A stretch of 64,000 bases of DNA from positions 1 to 64,000 of the forward strand of contig NZ_CABFVH010000022.1 of the NCBI RefSeq assembly GCF_902141855.1, read 5' to 3'. Positions 35,858 through 44,071 of this stretch are shown here, one piece after another. The notes beneath the pieces were generated by a model. That model was not told where the DNA came from, did not search any database, and was given only the letters and a program-made list of their open reading frames with translations. Each line of letters begins with the position of its first letter. Position 1 is the first letter of the stretch. The translations under genes and the position numbers were made by a program. The stretch is from Methylobacterium dankookense. Its GTDB lineage: Bacteria > Pseudomonadota > Alphaproteobacteria > Rhizobiales > Beijerinckiaceae.

Positions 35858-35887
35858 GCTATAATCTTTTAGCGAAAGATTTATAGC
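35858..35887. promoter_or_regulatory. Palindrome in the leader of the nucleotidyltransferase gene
   Basis: GCTATAATCTTT (35858-35869) faces AAAGATTTATAGC (35875-35887) across TAGCG; the arms are exact complements but for one extra T. It lies 13 bp upstream of the ATG at 35845, so it can fold as an RNA hairpin or bind a repressor over the promoter. Strikingly AT-rich for this window. Confidence 0.5.
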
Positions 35888-35911
35888 ACGTTCGGCGACG
35901 AAGGATGCGCC

Positions 35912-35945
35912 CTGTTATAACTTAATTGTGAAAACATTATAACAG
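35912..35945. promoter_or_regulatory. Second palindrome (TGTTATAA) upstream of the nucleotidyltransferase
   Basis: CTGTTATAA (35912-35920) is repeated as its exact reverse complement TTATAACAG (35937-35945) around an AT-rich 16-bp centre. The spacing suits an operator for a dimeric regulator on the promoter of the leftward gene, or on a promoter facing right. Confidence 0.5.
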
Positions 35946-36056
35946 AGCGCGGTAGCAGACCGAGGCCGATCCTACGCTCTCGGCTTCACCGGCCGAGACC
36001 GAAGCGCGACGTTGCGACGAGCGTAGGGTTACGACCATTCCCACAGTTTCTTGATC

Positions 36057-36836
36057 TCATCGCTGTCCCTGGCCTTGCATCGGCTGACGGCAGGCCCCGC
36101 AGACGAGCGGAGTTTCCGGCTTTGCCCAGGCATTCGCATTGCAAGCTGGACAGGTGTACTTCGTCTTGCTGGCCGCCTTCTTCTCCCGCGTCTCACGATC
36201 GGTCTCATTCCCCAACTCGACGAAGGGCACCATGTTCGTCCGCGCAGCGAGCAAGTCGGCGCAGGCGCGCGCGAAGCGCCCCCCCTCCTCGATGAAGTGG
36301 CTGACGCGCTGACCCGTCTCCTTGCCGCCCGGCTCGCCCGTGTCGGACGGGATCAGCCCCACGGCCCGCATCATCCGCGCCCACTCCGTGTTGTGGTACC
36401 TGCCCCGGGACGGCGTGCCGAAATGCGCCTGCTCCAGGTGGACCATCTCGTGCACGAGCGTCGAGAGGATCTCCTCGGTGGTGCGCTCGGCGAAATGGCT
36501 CGGGTTGAGCGCGATCTCATCGGTAATCGCCGTGCCGTCGCGGGTGGTGAAGCGCCGGCCGGAGAAGTAGCCGTAGGCCTGCTTCCTGCGCTGCAGGGTG
36601 AGGAGACAAGGTGGTAACTGGCCCGAGAATAGCCGCGCGTTGAAGAACGCGTAGGCGTCGATCAGCGCGGAATAGGTCCGAGCGGTCGGGTCGGTTGGAT
36701 CGTACGAAACAAAAACTGCCGGTTCGTTCTGGATCGTCGGCCGGTCGTTCGTACCGCGCACGCCGTCACCGCCCAGCGACGGATCGCCATTTAACGTGGG
36801 ATCGGGACGAGTATTTTCATCTTCAGGTTGTGACAC
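36057..36836 (-). CDS. SprT-like zinc metalloprotease
   Basis: A 259-aa SprT-family protein. The metallopeptidase motif HEMVHLEQAHFG (about residues 128-139) supplies two zinc His and the catalytic Glu; a third His may be H148 in RYHNTEWARMM. The C-terminus (CPACNANAWAKPETPLVCGACRQ) is a four-Cys zinc ribbon. The first 50 residues are disordered. SprT/Spartan proteins process DNA-protein crosslinks or bind damaged DNA in other systems, and a role on a relaxase-covered plasmid strand is a reasonable guess. It is one of the DNA-processing genes near the transfer region. Confidence 0.8.
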   Translation of the reverse strand: MSQPEDENTRPDPTLNGDPSLGGDGVRGTNDRPTIQNEPAVFVSYDPTDPTARTYSALIDAYAFFNARLFSGQLPPCLLTLQRRKQAYGYFSGRRFTTRDGTAITDEIALNPSHFAERTTEEILSTLVHEMVHLEQAHFGTPSRGRYHNTEWARMMRAVGLIPSDTGEPGGKETGQRVSHFIEEGGRFARACADLLAARTNMVPFVELGNETDRETREKKAASKTKYTCPACNANAWAKPETPLVCGACRQPMQGQGQR

Positions 36837-37503
36837 AGCGCCGCCTCGTCGAAAGACGAGTCCGGTTCACGCCAGCCACGTAGGGCCCCGGGTCTCACAG
36901 CGCCTGAAGAAAGCATCCCTCAGCGACCGGTATGACCCGATCGACTGGCTCATCCGCATGACGTCCACGAACGGGACTGTCGGATGCCGGGGGCAAAGGA
37001 CCGGTCGGACGGTTCTCCGGGTCGAGGCTCGACCCGGAGAACCGTCCGCCGCGCCAGCACAGGCCGACCCGGAGGATGAACGCCGCAGAGCAGCGCGAAC
37101 TTCTCGAGCTGCCGATCTCAGGACAGCGGCAGCCCACAGCCCCAGCGCGTTCGTCGCCTGGGCCTTTCTCTGCTGCCACAGACCGCCAGGAGGGTCCAAG
37201 CCGTCGGTGCCGGTCGAGGCCTCGTCGGCGAAGGTTATCCACCGGCAAGACGGCCGGGCGCTCTGTGCGCGGTGGTGTCGGGGTTTGGACCGGCGGCCAC
37301 GCATCGGGACCGGGCCCGCCCGGCCCCGCGTCGCCCCACGCAGAGGGCTCACCCGCGGGCGCTCTCCTGTTCCAGCACCGCGGGTGTACCGGGCGCGGGA
37401 TGACCTGGAGCCGATCGCCCGGATCGCGGGGTCCTGACTTGGCTCGAGATGCGCGACGAGAGGACGCTCGACCCGAGCCCGCCGCGCGGCTATGGCCCGG
37501 CTG
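36837..37503. other. Intergenic region with a long perfect palindrome
   Basis: No gene is supported on either strand; the frames that stay open have no motif. The only structure seen is the palindrome at 37006-37048. The right edge is the left end of the IS21 element. Confidence 0.4.
37006..37048. repeat. 43-bp near-perfect palindrome (21-bp arms, 1-bp centre)
   Basis: The left arm 37006-37026 (starts CGGACGGTTCTCC) is the exact reverse complement of 37028-37048 (ends GGAGAACCGTCCG), around a single G. There is no T tract. It could be a strong terminator-like hairpin, a recombination or nicking site, or a binding site for a dimeric protein. Confidence 0.7.
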
Positions 37504-37567
37504 TGTGACGCCAACTACGATTGCCGCCTGACGACGATTGGGATGGCCGGTTCGACGTGAGGGCGCG

Positions 37568-37599
37568 CAGCCTTCCCCCGCGATCACGGGGGAAGGCTG
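37568..37599. repeat. 13-bp inverted repeat directly upstream of istA
   Basis: CAGCCTTCCCCCG (37568-37580) pairs with CGGGGGAAGGCTG (37587-37599) across 6 nt, ending at the istA start codon. A hairpin here would hide the start region and may limit transposase translation from outside transcripts. Confidence 0.5.
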
Positions 37600-39120
37600 A
37601 TGCCGGGCTTGCACGTCACCGACCGACAGGTCCGGCGCTTCATGACCTCACGACGGGAAGGCCACACGCAGGCTGTCGCGGCAGCCCAGGCCGGCTTCAG
37701 CGAGCGCACCGGGCGGCGCATCGAGGCCGGTCCGACCCTGCCGAGCCAGAAGCCCCCACGCACCTATCGCACCCGCGCCGATCCCTTCGCCGATGTCTGG
37801 CGGGAGGAACTCGTGCCTCTTCTGGAAGCCGTGCCCCACATCCGGGCCACCAGCCTGCTCGAAGAACTCGACCGCCGCCATCCCGGGCGCTTCGGCGAGG
37901 GCGTGCTGCGCTCCCTGCAGCGGCGTGTCGCCCACTGGCGCGCCACCGAGGGGCCCGAGCGCGAGCTGATCTTCCGCCAGGAACATCCGCCCGGGCGACA
38001 GGCGCTCTCAGACTTCACCGACGGATCCAAGCTCGGCGTCACCTTGGCGGGCCGTCCCTTCCCGCATCTGCTCTACCACTTCTGGCTCGCCTACTCGGGC
38101 TGGCGTTCGCTCAAGGCGATCTGCGGCGGGGAGAGCTTCACCGCGCTCACCGAAGGTCTGCAGGATGCCCTCTGGCAGCTCGGCGGCGTGCCCCGCGAGC
38201 ACCGCACCGATCGGCTCTCGGCCGCCTACCGCAACCTCGCCACCCGCGACGACGAAGCCGAGGCCTACGCCGCCTTCTGCCGGCACTACGGCCTGGAGCC
38301 GACCCGCAACAATGCCGGTCTCGCCCACGAGAACGGATCGGTGGAGGCGGCTCACGGTCATCTCAAGCTCGGCCTGAGCGAGGCGCTGGAGTTGCGCGGC
38401 TCGAAGGACTTCGCCGATCTGGCCGCCTATCAGGCGTTCCTGCAGGACTACGCTTTGCGCAGGAACGCCGCCGTGCGCGACGCCCTGGCGGTGGAGCGCA
38501 CCGCCCTCGCGCCGCTGCCCACCTACCGCACCAGCGACTACAGCGTCGCCAGCGCGGGCGTGACGCGCTTCGGCACCATCTCGGTGCGCAACGTCCTCTA
38601 CACCGTCCCCTCGCGCCTCGTGGGCTGCCGCCTCACGGTGCACGTCTACGACGACCGCCTCGTCTGCCACCTGGGGCTCACCCCCGTGCTGACGCTGGCG
38701 CGCCGGCACTTCAAGCGCGGCGGCCCGCTCCTGCGCGTCGTCGACTATCGTCACCTCGTCCACGCCCTCGTGAGGAAGCCGCAGGCCTTCCGGCACCCGG
38801 TGTTCCGCGAGGACCTGTTCCCCCGCACGGCCTTCCGACGGGCCTGGGACGTCCTCGACGCCGGCCTCGACCTGCGTCAGGCCTGCCGCGTCTACGTCGG
38901 GCTCCTGCACCTGGCTGCTACCCACGCCTGCGAGGGCCAGCTCGCCGACCACCTCGATGCCGTCATCGATGCCGGTCGCCTGCCCGATCTCGATACGGCG
39001 CGCGCCGCCGTCGCACCGCGCGCGTCGAGCACGCCGCTCGTGCACGTCAGCGCGCCGGATCCGACCGCCTACGACCGCCTGCTGCCCTCCCTCAGCGTCA
39101 CCCCGGATCCCACGCCATGA
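37600..39120 (+). CDS. istA: IS21-family transposase IstA
   Basis: A 506-aa IstA transposase. The N-terminus carries an HTH (VAAAQAGFSERTGRRIEAGP); the DDE catalytic core has D138 in ALSDFTDGSK, D204 in HRTDRLSAAY and E249 in ENGSVEAAHGHLK. The C-terminal beta domain includes SVASAGVTRFGTISVRNVLY. It overlaps istB by 4 bp, the usual translational coupling. Length and motifs are complete, so the element may still be active. Confidence 0.95.
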   Translation: MPGLHVTDRQVRRFMTSRREGHTQAVAAAQAGFSERTGRRIEAGPTLPSQKPPRTYRTRADPFADVWREELVPLLEAVPHIRATSLLEELDRRHPGRFGEGVLRSLQRRVAHWRATEGPERELIFRQEHPPGRQALSDFTDGSKLGVTLAGRPFPHLLYHFWLAYSGWRSLKAICGGESFTALTEGLQDALWQLGGVPREHRTDRLSAAYRNLATRDDEAEAYAAFCRHYGLEPTRNNAGLAHENGSVEAAHGHLKLGLSEALELRGSKDFADLAAYQAFLQDYALRRNAAVRDALAVERTALAPLPTYRTSDYSVASAGVTRFGTISVRNVLYTVPSRLVGCRLTVHVYDDRLVCHLGLTPVLTLARRHFKRGGPLLRVVDYRHLVHALVRKPQAFRHPVFREDLFPRTAFRRAWDVLDAGLDLRQACRVYVGLLHLAATHACEGQLADHLDAVIDAGRLPDLDTARAAVAPRASSTPLVHVSAPDPTAYDRLLPSLSVTPDPTP

Positions 39121-39890
39121 CCAAGACCGACGCCGCCAAGCTGCCGGTGATGCTCACCAGCCTGCGCCTGCCGACCATCGCCCGCCTCTGGCAGGACCTC
39201 GGGGCCCGCGCCGACCGCGAGGGCTGGGGCGCGGCCCGCTACCTCGCCACCCTGTGCGAGCACGAAGTCCAGGAGCGTCACACCCGCCGCATCGCTCGCC
39301 ATCTCGCCGAGGCGGACCTGCCCACCGGCAAGACGCTGCAGAGCTTCGAGTTCGCCTCCGTGCCGAGCCTGCGCAAGGCCCATGTGCTCGCGCTCGCCGG
39401 CGGCGATGCCTGGCTCGATCAGGGGGCCAACATCCTGCTGTTTGGCCCCTCCGGCACCGGCAAGTCTCATCTGGCCGCCGCCATCGGAACGGCGCTCGTC
39501 GAGAACGGCCACCGCGTCCTGTTCACCCGCACCACCGACCTCGTCCAGAGGCTGCAGGCGGCCCGGCGTGACCTCGCCCTGCCCGGCCTTCTGGCCAAGC
39601 TCGACCGCTACGACTGCCTGATCCTCGACGATCTCGGCTACGTGCGGAAGGATCAGGCGGAGACCAGCGTGCTGTTCGAACTCATCGCCGAGCGCTACGA
39701 GCGGCGCTCGCTGATCGCCACCTGCAATCAGCCCTTCAGCGCATGGGATCAGATCTTCCCCGACCCAGCCATGACCGTGGCGGCCATCGATCGGCTCGTC
39801 CACCATGCCACCATCCTGGAACTCAACACCGAGAGCTACCGTCGTCGCGCAGCAACCAGAGCCGGGGCAGAGGCCTCGACAGCGGCCTAG
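39117..39890 (+). CDS. istB: IS21-family helper ATPase IstB
   Basis: A 257-aa AAA+ ATPase of the DnaC/IstB family. Walker A is LLFGPSGTGKSHLAAAIG, Walker B CLILDDLGYV and the sensor region LIATCNQPFSAWDQIF. IstB assembles on DNA and stimulates IstA, choosing the target. The stop at 39888-39890 lies directly at the edge of the nested IS630 element, which probably inserted into the TA of that stop region. Confidence 0.95.
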   Translation: MTKTDAAKLPVMLTSLRLPTIARLWQDLGARADREGWGAARYLATLCEHEVQERHTRRIARHLAEADLPTGKTLQSFEFASVPSLRKAHVLALAGGDAWLDQGANILLFGPSGTGKSHLAAAIGTALVENGHRVLFTRTTDLVQRLQAARRDLALPGLLAKLDRYDCLILDDLGYVRKDQAETSVLFELIAERYERRSLIATCNQPFSAWDQIFPDPAMTVAAIDRLVHHATILELNTESYRRRAATRAGAEASTAA

Positions 39891-39902
39891 AGCTGTTGCC
39901 GT

Positions 39903-40478
39903 TTAGGTTGGGTCATAAGCGTCGTATCCGGCGGCGGTGATGTAGTTACGGCATTCAGCTGGGGTGAAGGCTGCGAAGGCCCGGGCGATGGCCGCCCAAA
40001 GGTCTGGGACGGTTCGGGCCGCGGCGGTGCGCAGCAGCGCCTTAAGCTTTGAGAAGGCCTGCTCGATCGGGTTGAAGTCGGGCGAGTAGGCCGGGAGGTA
40101 AAGGAGCCGCGCGCCGGCCGCCTCGATGGCTTCGCGCACGCCGACGACTTTGTGGGATTGCAGGTTGTCGAGGATGACGGTGTCGCCGGGCTTCAGCACT
40201 GGGACCAGGATGTCGGTGACGTAGGCGCGGAAGCGCGCGCCGTTGGTGGCCCCGTCGAACAGGGTGGTGGCGACCAAGCCGCTGGTACGCAGGGCGGCGG
40301 TGACGGTGGTGGTCTTGTAATGGCCCTGAGGCACGAGGAGCCGGCAGCGTTCGCCGCGTGGAGCCCGACCGTAGGTGCGGGCCATGTTCGTGGCGGTCGC
40401 CGTCTCGTCGAGGAAGACGACAGCATCGGGGTCGAGGTCGAGTTGGCTCTCGAACCACGCCTCCCGTGCGGCTCTCAC
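39903..40478 (-). CDS. IS630 transposase, catalytic part (orfB)
   Basis: The DDE half of an IS630 transposase: VVFLDETATATNMARTYGRA holds the first Asp, VILDNLQSHK the second, and the classical YLPAYSPDFNPIEQAFSKLK motif the final acid (E) after PDFNPIE. Its frame is open upstream of the GTG at 40478 (AVYAAEQERSDV), so it is normally made as a fusion with orfA by -1 frameshifting rather than from its own start. Confidence 0.92.
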   Translation of the reverse strand: MRAAREAWFESQLDLDPDAVVFLDETATATNMARTYGRAPRGERCRLLVPQGHYKTTTVTAALRTSGLVATTLFDGATNGARFRAYVTDILVPVLKPGDTVILDNLQSHKVVGVREAIEAAGARLLYLPAYSPDFNPIEQAFSKLKALLRTAAARTVPDLWAAIARAFAAFTPAECRNYITAAGYDAYDPT

Positions 40479-40858
40479 GTCCGAACGCTCCTGCTCGGCC
40501 GCGTAGACAGCCCCTTTTTACGGGTGATCCGATGCCGGGCGAAGAACCGCCACAGCCCGCTGACGCTCGTGCGGACCCCCTGTTCGGCCAGGAGATCACG
40601 CACCTCGTGCAGGAAGGCCTGCGGCCGCTCCCGATCGATCTGAAGGATCCGCTCAGCGTGCGCTTCGATGGCCGGTGCGGGTCGCTGCCCGCACGAGGGC
40701 CGGGGTGCGATCGCGCCCTCCGCCTGGAAGCGTTCATGCCAGCGGATCGCGCTGGATGGGCCGATACCGAAGCGCCGAGCTGCTTGTCGGCGCGAAGCTC
40801 CCGCTTCGATCGCCGCGATCACGCGTTCTCGCAGATCCACCGATAGCGCTGACGGCAT
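40475..40858 (-). CDS. IS630 transposase, N-terminal HTH part (orfA)
   Basis: The DNA-binding half of the IS630 transposase: LRERVIAAIEAGASRRQAAR with FGIGPSSAIRWHERF is a helix-turn-helix, followed by the winged region (LHEVRDLLAEQGVRTSVSGL). After RHRITRKKG the frame continues about 15 more codons to a stop, but slipping back one base at the A5G run joins it to the catalytic frame. Confidence 0.9.
   Translation of the reverse strand: MPSALSVDLRERVIAAIEAGASRRQAARRFGIGPSSAIRWHERFQAEGAIAPRPSCGQRPAPAIEAHAERILQIDRERPQAFLHEVRDLLAEQGVRTSVSGLWRFFARHRITRKKGLSTRPSRSVRT
40511..40519 (-). promoter_or_regulatory. Probable -1 ribosomal frameshift site of IS630
   Basis: On the coding (minus) strand the sequence is CGT-AAA-AAG-GGG, an A5G4 run matching slippery signals used by IS630 elements. 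A -1 slip here changes ITRKKGLS into ITRKKGAVYAAEQ, the sequence expected for an intact transposase. Confidence 0.7.
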
Positions 40859-41005
40859 CCCGACCTCCTCGGAAAGCCCAACAGCGAATCAGATCCGCAG
40901 ACTGCCCGCTACCCCCAACGATTCAACCCAGCCGGACACGGCTCTAATCGTCGCCGGGGCCCGGGATAGTTGACGCCGCCTCCGAGCCTGTCTGCTCTGG
41001 GGGCC

Positions 41006-41638
41006 ATGATGTTCGAGCCTCCCAATGCCTTGCAGATCCACGTGGCGATCGACGGGATCGAGCCCGCGGTCTGGCGTCGCCTCGTGGTCCCGTACACGTG
41101 GCATCTGGGCGAGCTGCACCTGGCCATCCAGGCGGCCTTCAACTGGTGGAACTCCCATCTGCACGAGTTCCGGATCGGCGGCCTGCGCTACGGCGATCCC
41201 GATGCGGATGAGTGGGGCAGCGCCGATGATCCGCGCGTGTTCGACGAGCGCGAGGTGCGCCTGCTCGACTTCGATCGCGAGCCTGGGCTGGGCTTCACCT
41301 ATCTCTACGACTTCGGCGACGACTGGTACCACACCGTCACGCTGGAACGGCCCCTGGTCCTCGAAGCACGGCCGCGCCACGCCACCTGTCTCGACGGAGC
41401 CCGGGCCCGGCCGCCGGAGGACGTCGGCGGGCTCGGTGGCTACGCGAACTTCCTGGCCATCATGGCCGATGCTGACGACCCCGAGCATGCCGAGATCCGT
41501 CGCTGGTGCGGCGGCCACTTCGATCCCGACTGGTTCGATCGCGCCGTCGTCGACAAGGACCTGAAGAGCGCCCTCAAACCCAATGTCCGCCGACGCCTGC
41601 ACCAGCCCAAACCGATACGTCCCGAGCGGCCATCGTAA
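41006..41638 (+). CDS. Plasmid pRiA4b ORF-3-like protein (PF07929)
   Basis: A 210-aa protein of the plasmid pRiA4b ORF-3 family. The family pattern is complete: LQIHVAIDGIEPAVWRRLVV, LGELHLAIQAAFNWWNSHLH, then FTYLYDFGDDWYHTVTLERP, and a C-terminal GGLGGYANFLAIMADADDP region. Cys/Trp (RRWCGGHFDPDWF) follow. The function is not known; it is widespread on plasmids and mobile DNA. ATG 41006 (next ATG 41009) is used with GGGG upstream. It starts just after the IS21 right end, so its promoter may come from the element. Confidence 0.85.
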   Translation: MMFEPPNALQIHVAIDGIEPAVWRRLVVPYTWHLGELHLAIQAAFNWWNSHLHEFRIGGLRYGDPDADEWGSADDPRVFDEREVRLLDFDREPGLGFTYLYDFGDDWYHTVTLERPLVLEARPRHATCLDGARARPPEDVGGLGGYANFLAIMADADDPEHAEIRRWCGGHFDPDWFDRAVVDKDLKSALKPNVRRRLHQPKPIRPERPS

Positions 41639-41739
41639 TCGACGCTCTCAGGACATCGAAATTGTCGTTGCACACCCGGCAGACGCGCTGGCGCTGCCGC
41701 CCTCCGGGCGACCGCCATCGCCGTGCGTGAGCTACGCTC

Positions 41740-41970
41740 GTGAGCAGACCCAATACCGCGCAGATCCGCCTGCTCGCGTACTTGGCGCAGGCGCCGGGTG
41801 CGGGGTTCGTCGCGGTGAACCAGGTCGACCGGGCCCGGGCGGTTCGCGCGGGCGACGAGCTGTTCCTGCCCTCGCTCGTGGCGCGGGGTTGGGCCGAGAT
41901 GGACGCGCGACGCACCGGCTACGCGCGCATCACCGATGCCGGACGCTCGGCTCTGGCTGACCTAGACTGA
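41740..41970 (+). CDS. Small winged-helix-like hypothetical protein, 76 aa
   Basis: GTG 41740 opens a frame reading MSRPNTAQIRLLAYLAQAPG and ending with ARGWAEMDARRTGYARITDA, then GRSALADLD, resembling short winged-helix or MarR-like 'gene end' proteins of alphaproteobacteria. No partner gene is next to it. The function is not recognised. Confidence 0.45.
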   Translation: MSRPNTAQIRLLAYLAQAPGAGFVAVNQVDRARAVRAGDELFLPSLVARGWAEMDARRTGYARITDAGRSALADLD

Positions 41971-42273
41971 GGGCAACGGGAGGGCGACGGAGGCTTCGGG
42001 AGCGGAACGGAGGATCACAGGCCGGCGGATCCGCAGCGCTCGCCTCGCGCTCGGCTGGGCGTTGCAAGGGCTCGCGAGCGGGGCGAAGCTACTGCCGAGC
42101 GTCGTGGACCGGGCCGAGCGCTGCCCCGGTGAGCCGGTGATCACGCAGCTGAACGCCCTGATGCGGGCCCGGCGCACCGCCGCGGTACCGATCGCAGCCA
42201 GAATACCCGGTGAGCCGCACCCCATAATCAGACAGGGGCCGCACCTGCCGTTTCGCGGGCTCGCCCGCGGACG
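41971..42273. other. Intergenic, no gene seen
   Basis: No start signal, motif or repeat supports a gene between the winged-helix-like protein and the secreted peptide. Confidence 0.3.
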
Positions 42274-42546
42274 TTACCGTGCAGGAGCGGTCGTGCTCGT
42301 GCCCATACCGACGCCTGGGTGGGAGGTTCCGGTACCGGGCACTGTTGCGGCGCCAGCTGTACCCATGGTCGAACCGGTGGCTGAGCCAGTCGTCCGCTCG
42401 TTCATCTTCTCGCTGTTGCTCTTGACGGAGCCCGGGTTGTTCATATTGCCCGTAGCGCTGCCTCCGCCGGCCGGCTGCTGAGCGTAGGCTGTGCCGGTCA
42501 GAGCGACCGCGAGAGCGACCGCGAGGCCGCAAGTTTTGAGGCGCAT
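42274..42546 (-). CDS. Small secreted Gly/Thr/Ser-rich protein, 90 aa
   Basis: A signal peptide (residues 1-22: MRLKTCGLAVALAVALTGTA, then YA) precedes a low-complexity mature part of Gly, Thr, Ser, Ala and Asn (SATGNMNNPGSVKSNSEKMN, then TTGSATGS). AGGAAAC is upstream. Proteins of this form are common in Methylobacterium; the function is not known. Confidence 0.6.
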   Translation of the reverse strand: MRLKTCGLAVALAVALTGTAYAQQPAGGGSATGNMNNPGSVKSNSEKMNERTTGSATGSTMGTAGAATVPGTGTSHPGVGMGTSTTAPAR

Positions 42547-42699
42547 AGGCGTTTCCTCAACTATCCCGTGTTCGGGTTCGAATGCAAACGCCGGCTGCGC
42601 TGCCTTTGTTCAGTAGAAAGTGACGCCTGCGGCTGGGGATATGGGCGCTGCGCCCTTACTTCGGCGAACAGCTGGTGAGCCGCATCCACACGAAACCCG

Positions 42700-43089
42700 C
42701 TATCCAGCGCGCTGGGCGCTCCAACGGCCGGTGCAGGTGACCAGTCCGCCGGACGTGTGCCACGTACCGTTGCCGCTGCCCCTGACGTCCAGGCTGCCGG
42801 AGATCGGGACCCTGTTGGCCCCGCTGGTAATCGTGGCCTGCACGGATCCGGTCGACGACACGCCGCCGTCGATCTCGACCTCTCGGCCCGGGACCGAGGC
42901 GTCACTGTCCTTGATCCGGACTTGGTAGCGCGTGCGCGTCGCGCAGGGCCTTTGAGCCGTGATGGCGATGATGGTCCAGGATCCGTCGTACCGGTTCGGC
43001 ACGCGCACCATCCTCGCCGCGGCACCGGCTGGATGGAGAGCGCCAGTCAGGAGGACGGCCGCGAAGATCGAGGTGGGGATACGCGCCAC
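42700..43089 (-). CDS. Small secreted protein with YDGSW and CTGRW motifs, 129 aa
   Basis: GTG 43089 lies 8 nt after GGAG and gives a signal peptide (about residues 1-25) followed by a beta-rich domain. NRYDGSWTIIAI near the start and GLVTCTGRWSAQR at the end, with GSLDVRGSGNGTWHTSG before it, form the pattern of a family of small exported alphaproteobacterial proteins; two Cys (RPCATRTRY, VTCTG) may form a disulphide. Function unknown. An ATG at 43158 is in frame but its product would put the signal peptide far from the N-terminus. Confidence 0.65.
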   Translation of the reverse strand: MARIPTSIFAAVLLTGALHPAGAAARMVRVPNRYDGSWTIIAITAQRPCATRTRYQVRIKDSDASVPGREVEIDGGVSSTGSVQATITSGANRVPISGSLDVRGSGNGTWHTSGGLVTCTGRWSAQRAG

Positions 43090-43821
43090 AGACAGCTCCG
43101 GGAGATTTCGGCAGCCGAACTTGACCGGCCGCTCACAGAACGGCCCGTCCACCGACACGGTTTCCCGGATCCGCGCGCGCTCCCGGCCGTGAAGGGTGTT
43201 GCGTGCGTCATGGCTCTCGGCTGCGTCGTACCGGTCCTCCCGGGGTTCGCGCCAGTGGCCACGCGCCAGGGCCGGATCTGCCCGGTCCGGTCCCCCTATC
43301 GCCGGACGGCGGCATTGGCGGTTGGTTCAGTCCGCCGCGAGACTTCGCGGGCGCGGCAGCTTGCGTGGAGCGGCCCGGGGCGCAGCGTGAGGAATCGAGA
43401 GCGCCTTCCCCGTTCCAACTGAGCTTGCAGTCTGACGCCTGTATGCGGCCCGACTTTGACTAAGCCCAACGGGGTCGAAGCGCATCGCGGGCGGAGGCCG
43501 CCCGACGGGTCTGGGCTCTCGTAGCGTCCACTGAACGCGCGACCCGAAGGCTGCCGGAATGGCGAACGGGCCGCTCCACCTGAATGAGGACAGCCCGTCG
43601 CCGAGACTCAACATCGGAGCACGATGTCAACGCGTGCCTCAGGGAAACTGCAGACCGCAGCGCCGGTTCCCACCCACGCCGCCGACGCTACGTGGCATCG
43701 ACAGATTGCGGGCCCGTCGAGCGCACGCGTGCGGAGTGATGCCGAGCGATGGTGGCCCGTGGCGGGAGCCGCGCAAGGGCCGAGAGCTGTGTGTGTCGGC
43801 CGGGGACCTCGGATCCACCGT
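43090..43821. other. Intergenic, no confident gene
   Basis: About 730 bp with GC-driven open frames on both strands and no start signal or motif. It probably holds the 3' leader of the ExoVII operon and unidentified regulatory DNA. Confidence 0.3.
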
Positions 43822-44052
43822 TCAGGCGGCGCTGGCCGGCCGGGCGTTGCCGCGCAGGCAGGCGACGGCCTCGCGGATCTCGACGGCGTGATCGACGAGC
43901 CTCCGCTTCAATCGATGGGCCTCGGCCACGGTGTCCGGCAAGCGCCTGAGCCGGTCCTCCAGGTCGCCCGTGCGCAGACCGCGCGCGAGCTCGTCCAGGC
44001 GCGCCAGCATCTCGGTGAAAGAAAGTTCAGGCTGGTGGGTCTCTGGGGTCAT
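43822..44052 (-). CDS. xseB: Exonuclease VII small subunit (XseB-like)
   Basis: A 76-aa protein with the XseB pattern LSFTEMLARLDELARGL (residues 10-26), followed by the heptad helix LPDTVAEAHRLKRRLVDHAV that would bind the large subunit. ExoVII degrades single-stranded DNA from both ends into short oligomers. The gene follows xseA by 19 bp in the same operon. XseB usually is 70-80 residues, so the length is normal. It is unusual to find ExoVII genes together on an accessory region. Confidence 0.82.
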   Translation of the reverse strand: MTPETHQPELSFTEMLARLDELARGLRTGDLEDRLRRLPDTVAEAHRLKRRLVDHAVEIREAVACLRGNARPASAA

Positions 44053-44071
44053 GGTGTGATCTCCGTACGGT

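Larger units (their letters stand above)
39890..40887 (-). mobile_element. IS630-family element
   Basis: Two overlapping transposase frames on the minus strand (39903-40858) are flanked by short imperfect inverted ends containing GCTGTTG (39892-39898) and CAACAGC (40879-40885). IS630 elements target TA; TA occurs at 39888-39889 in the istB stop region, though no second TA is seen at the other side, so the right boundary is approximate. Confidence 0.6.
37504..40980. mobile_element. IS21-family element with an IS630 element nested in its right end
   Basis: istA and istB span 37600-39890. The left end reads TGTGACGCCAACTACG at about 37504, with ACGATTG repeated twice inside. A similar sequence in reverse complement lies at about 40943-40980 (AATCGTCG, then TAGTTGACGCC), matching the left end with mismatches. 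The IS630 element between istB and that end explains the extra kilobase; without it the element is about 2.5 kb, normal for IS21. Target duplications could not be identified. Confidence 0.55.

Noticed and set aside
37521..39890. One continuous frame through istA and istB
   Set aside because: The first part is out of frame with IstA and Arg/Pro-rich; only the IstB portion is coding.
42089..42532. Minus-strand frame opposite the start of the Gly/Thr-rich peptide
   Set aside because: Overlaps the real gene in a different frame and is Arg-rich throughout.
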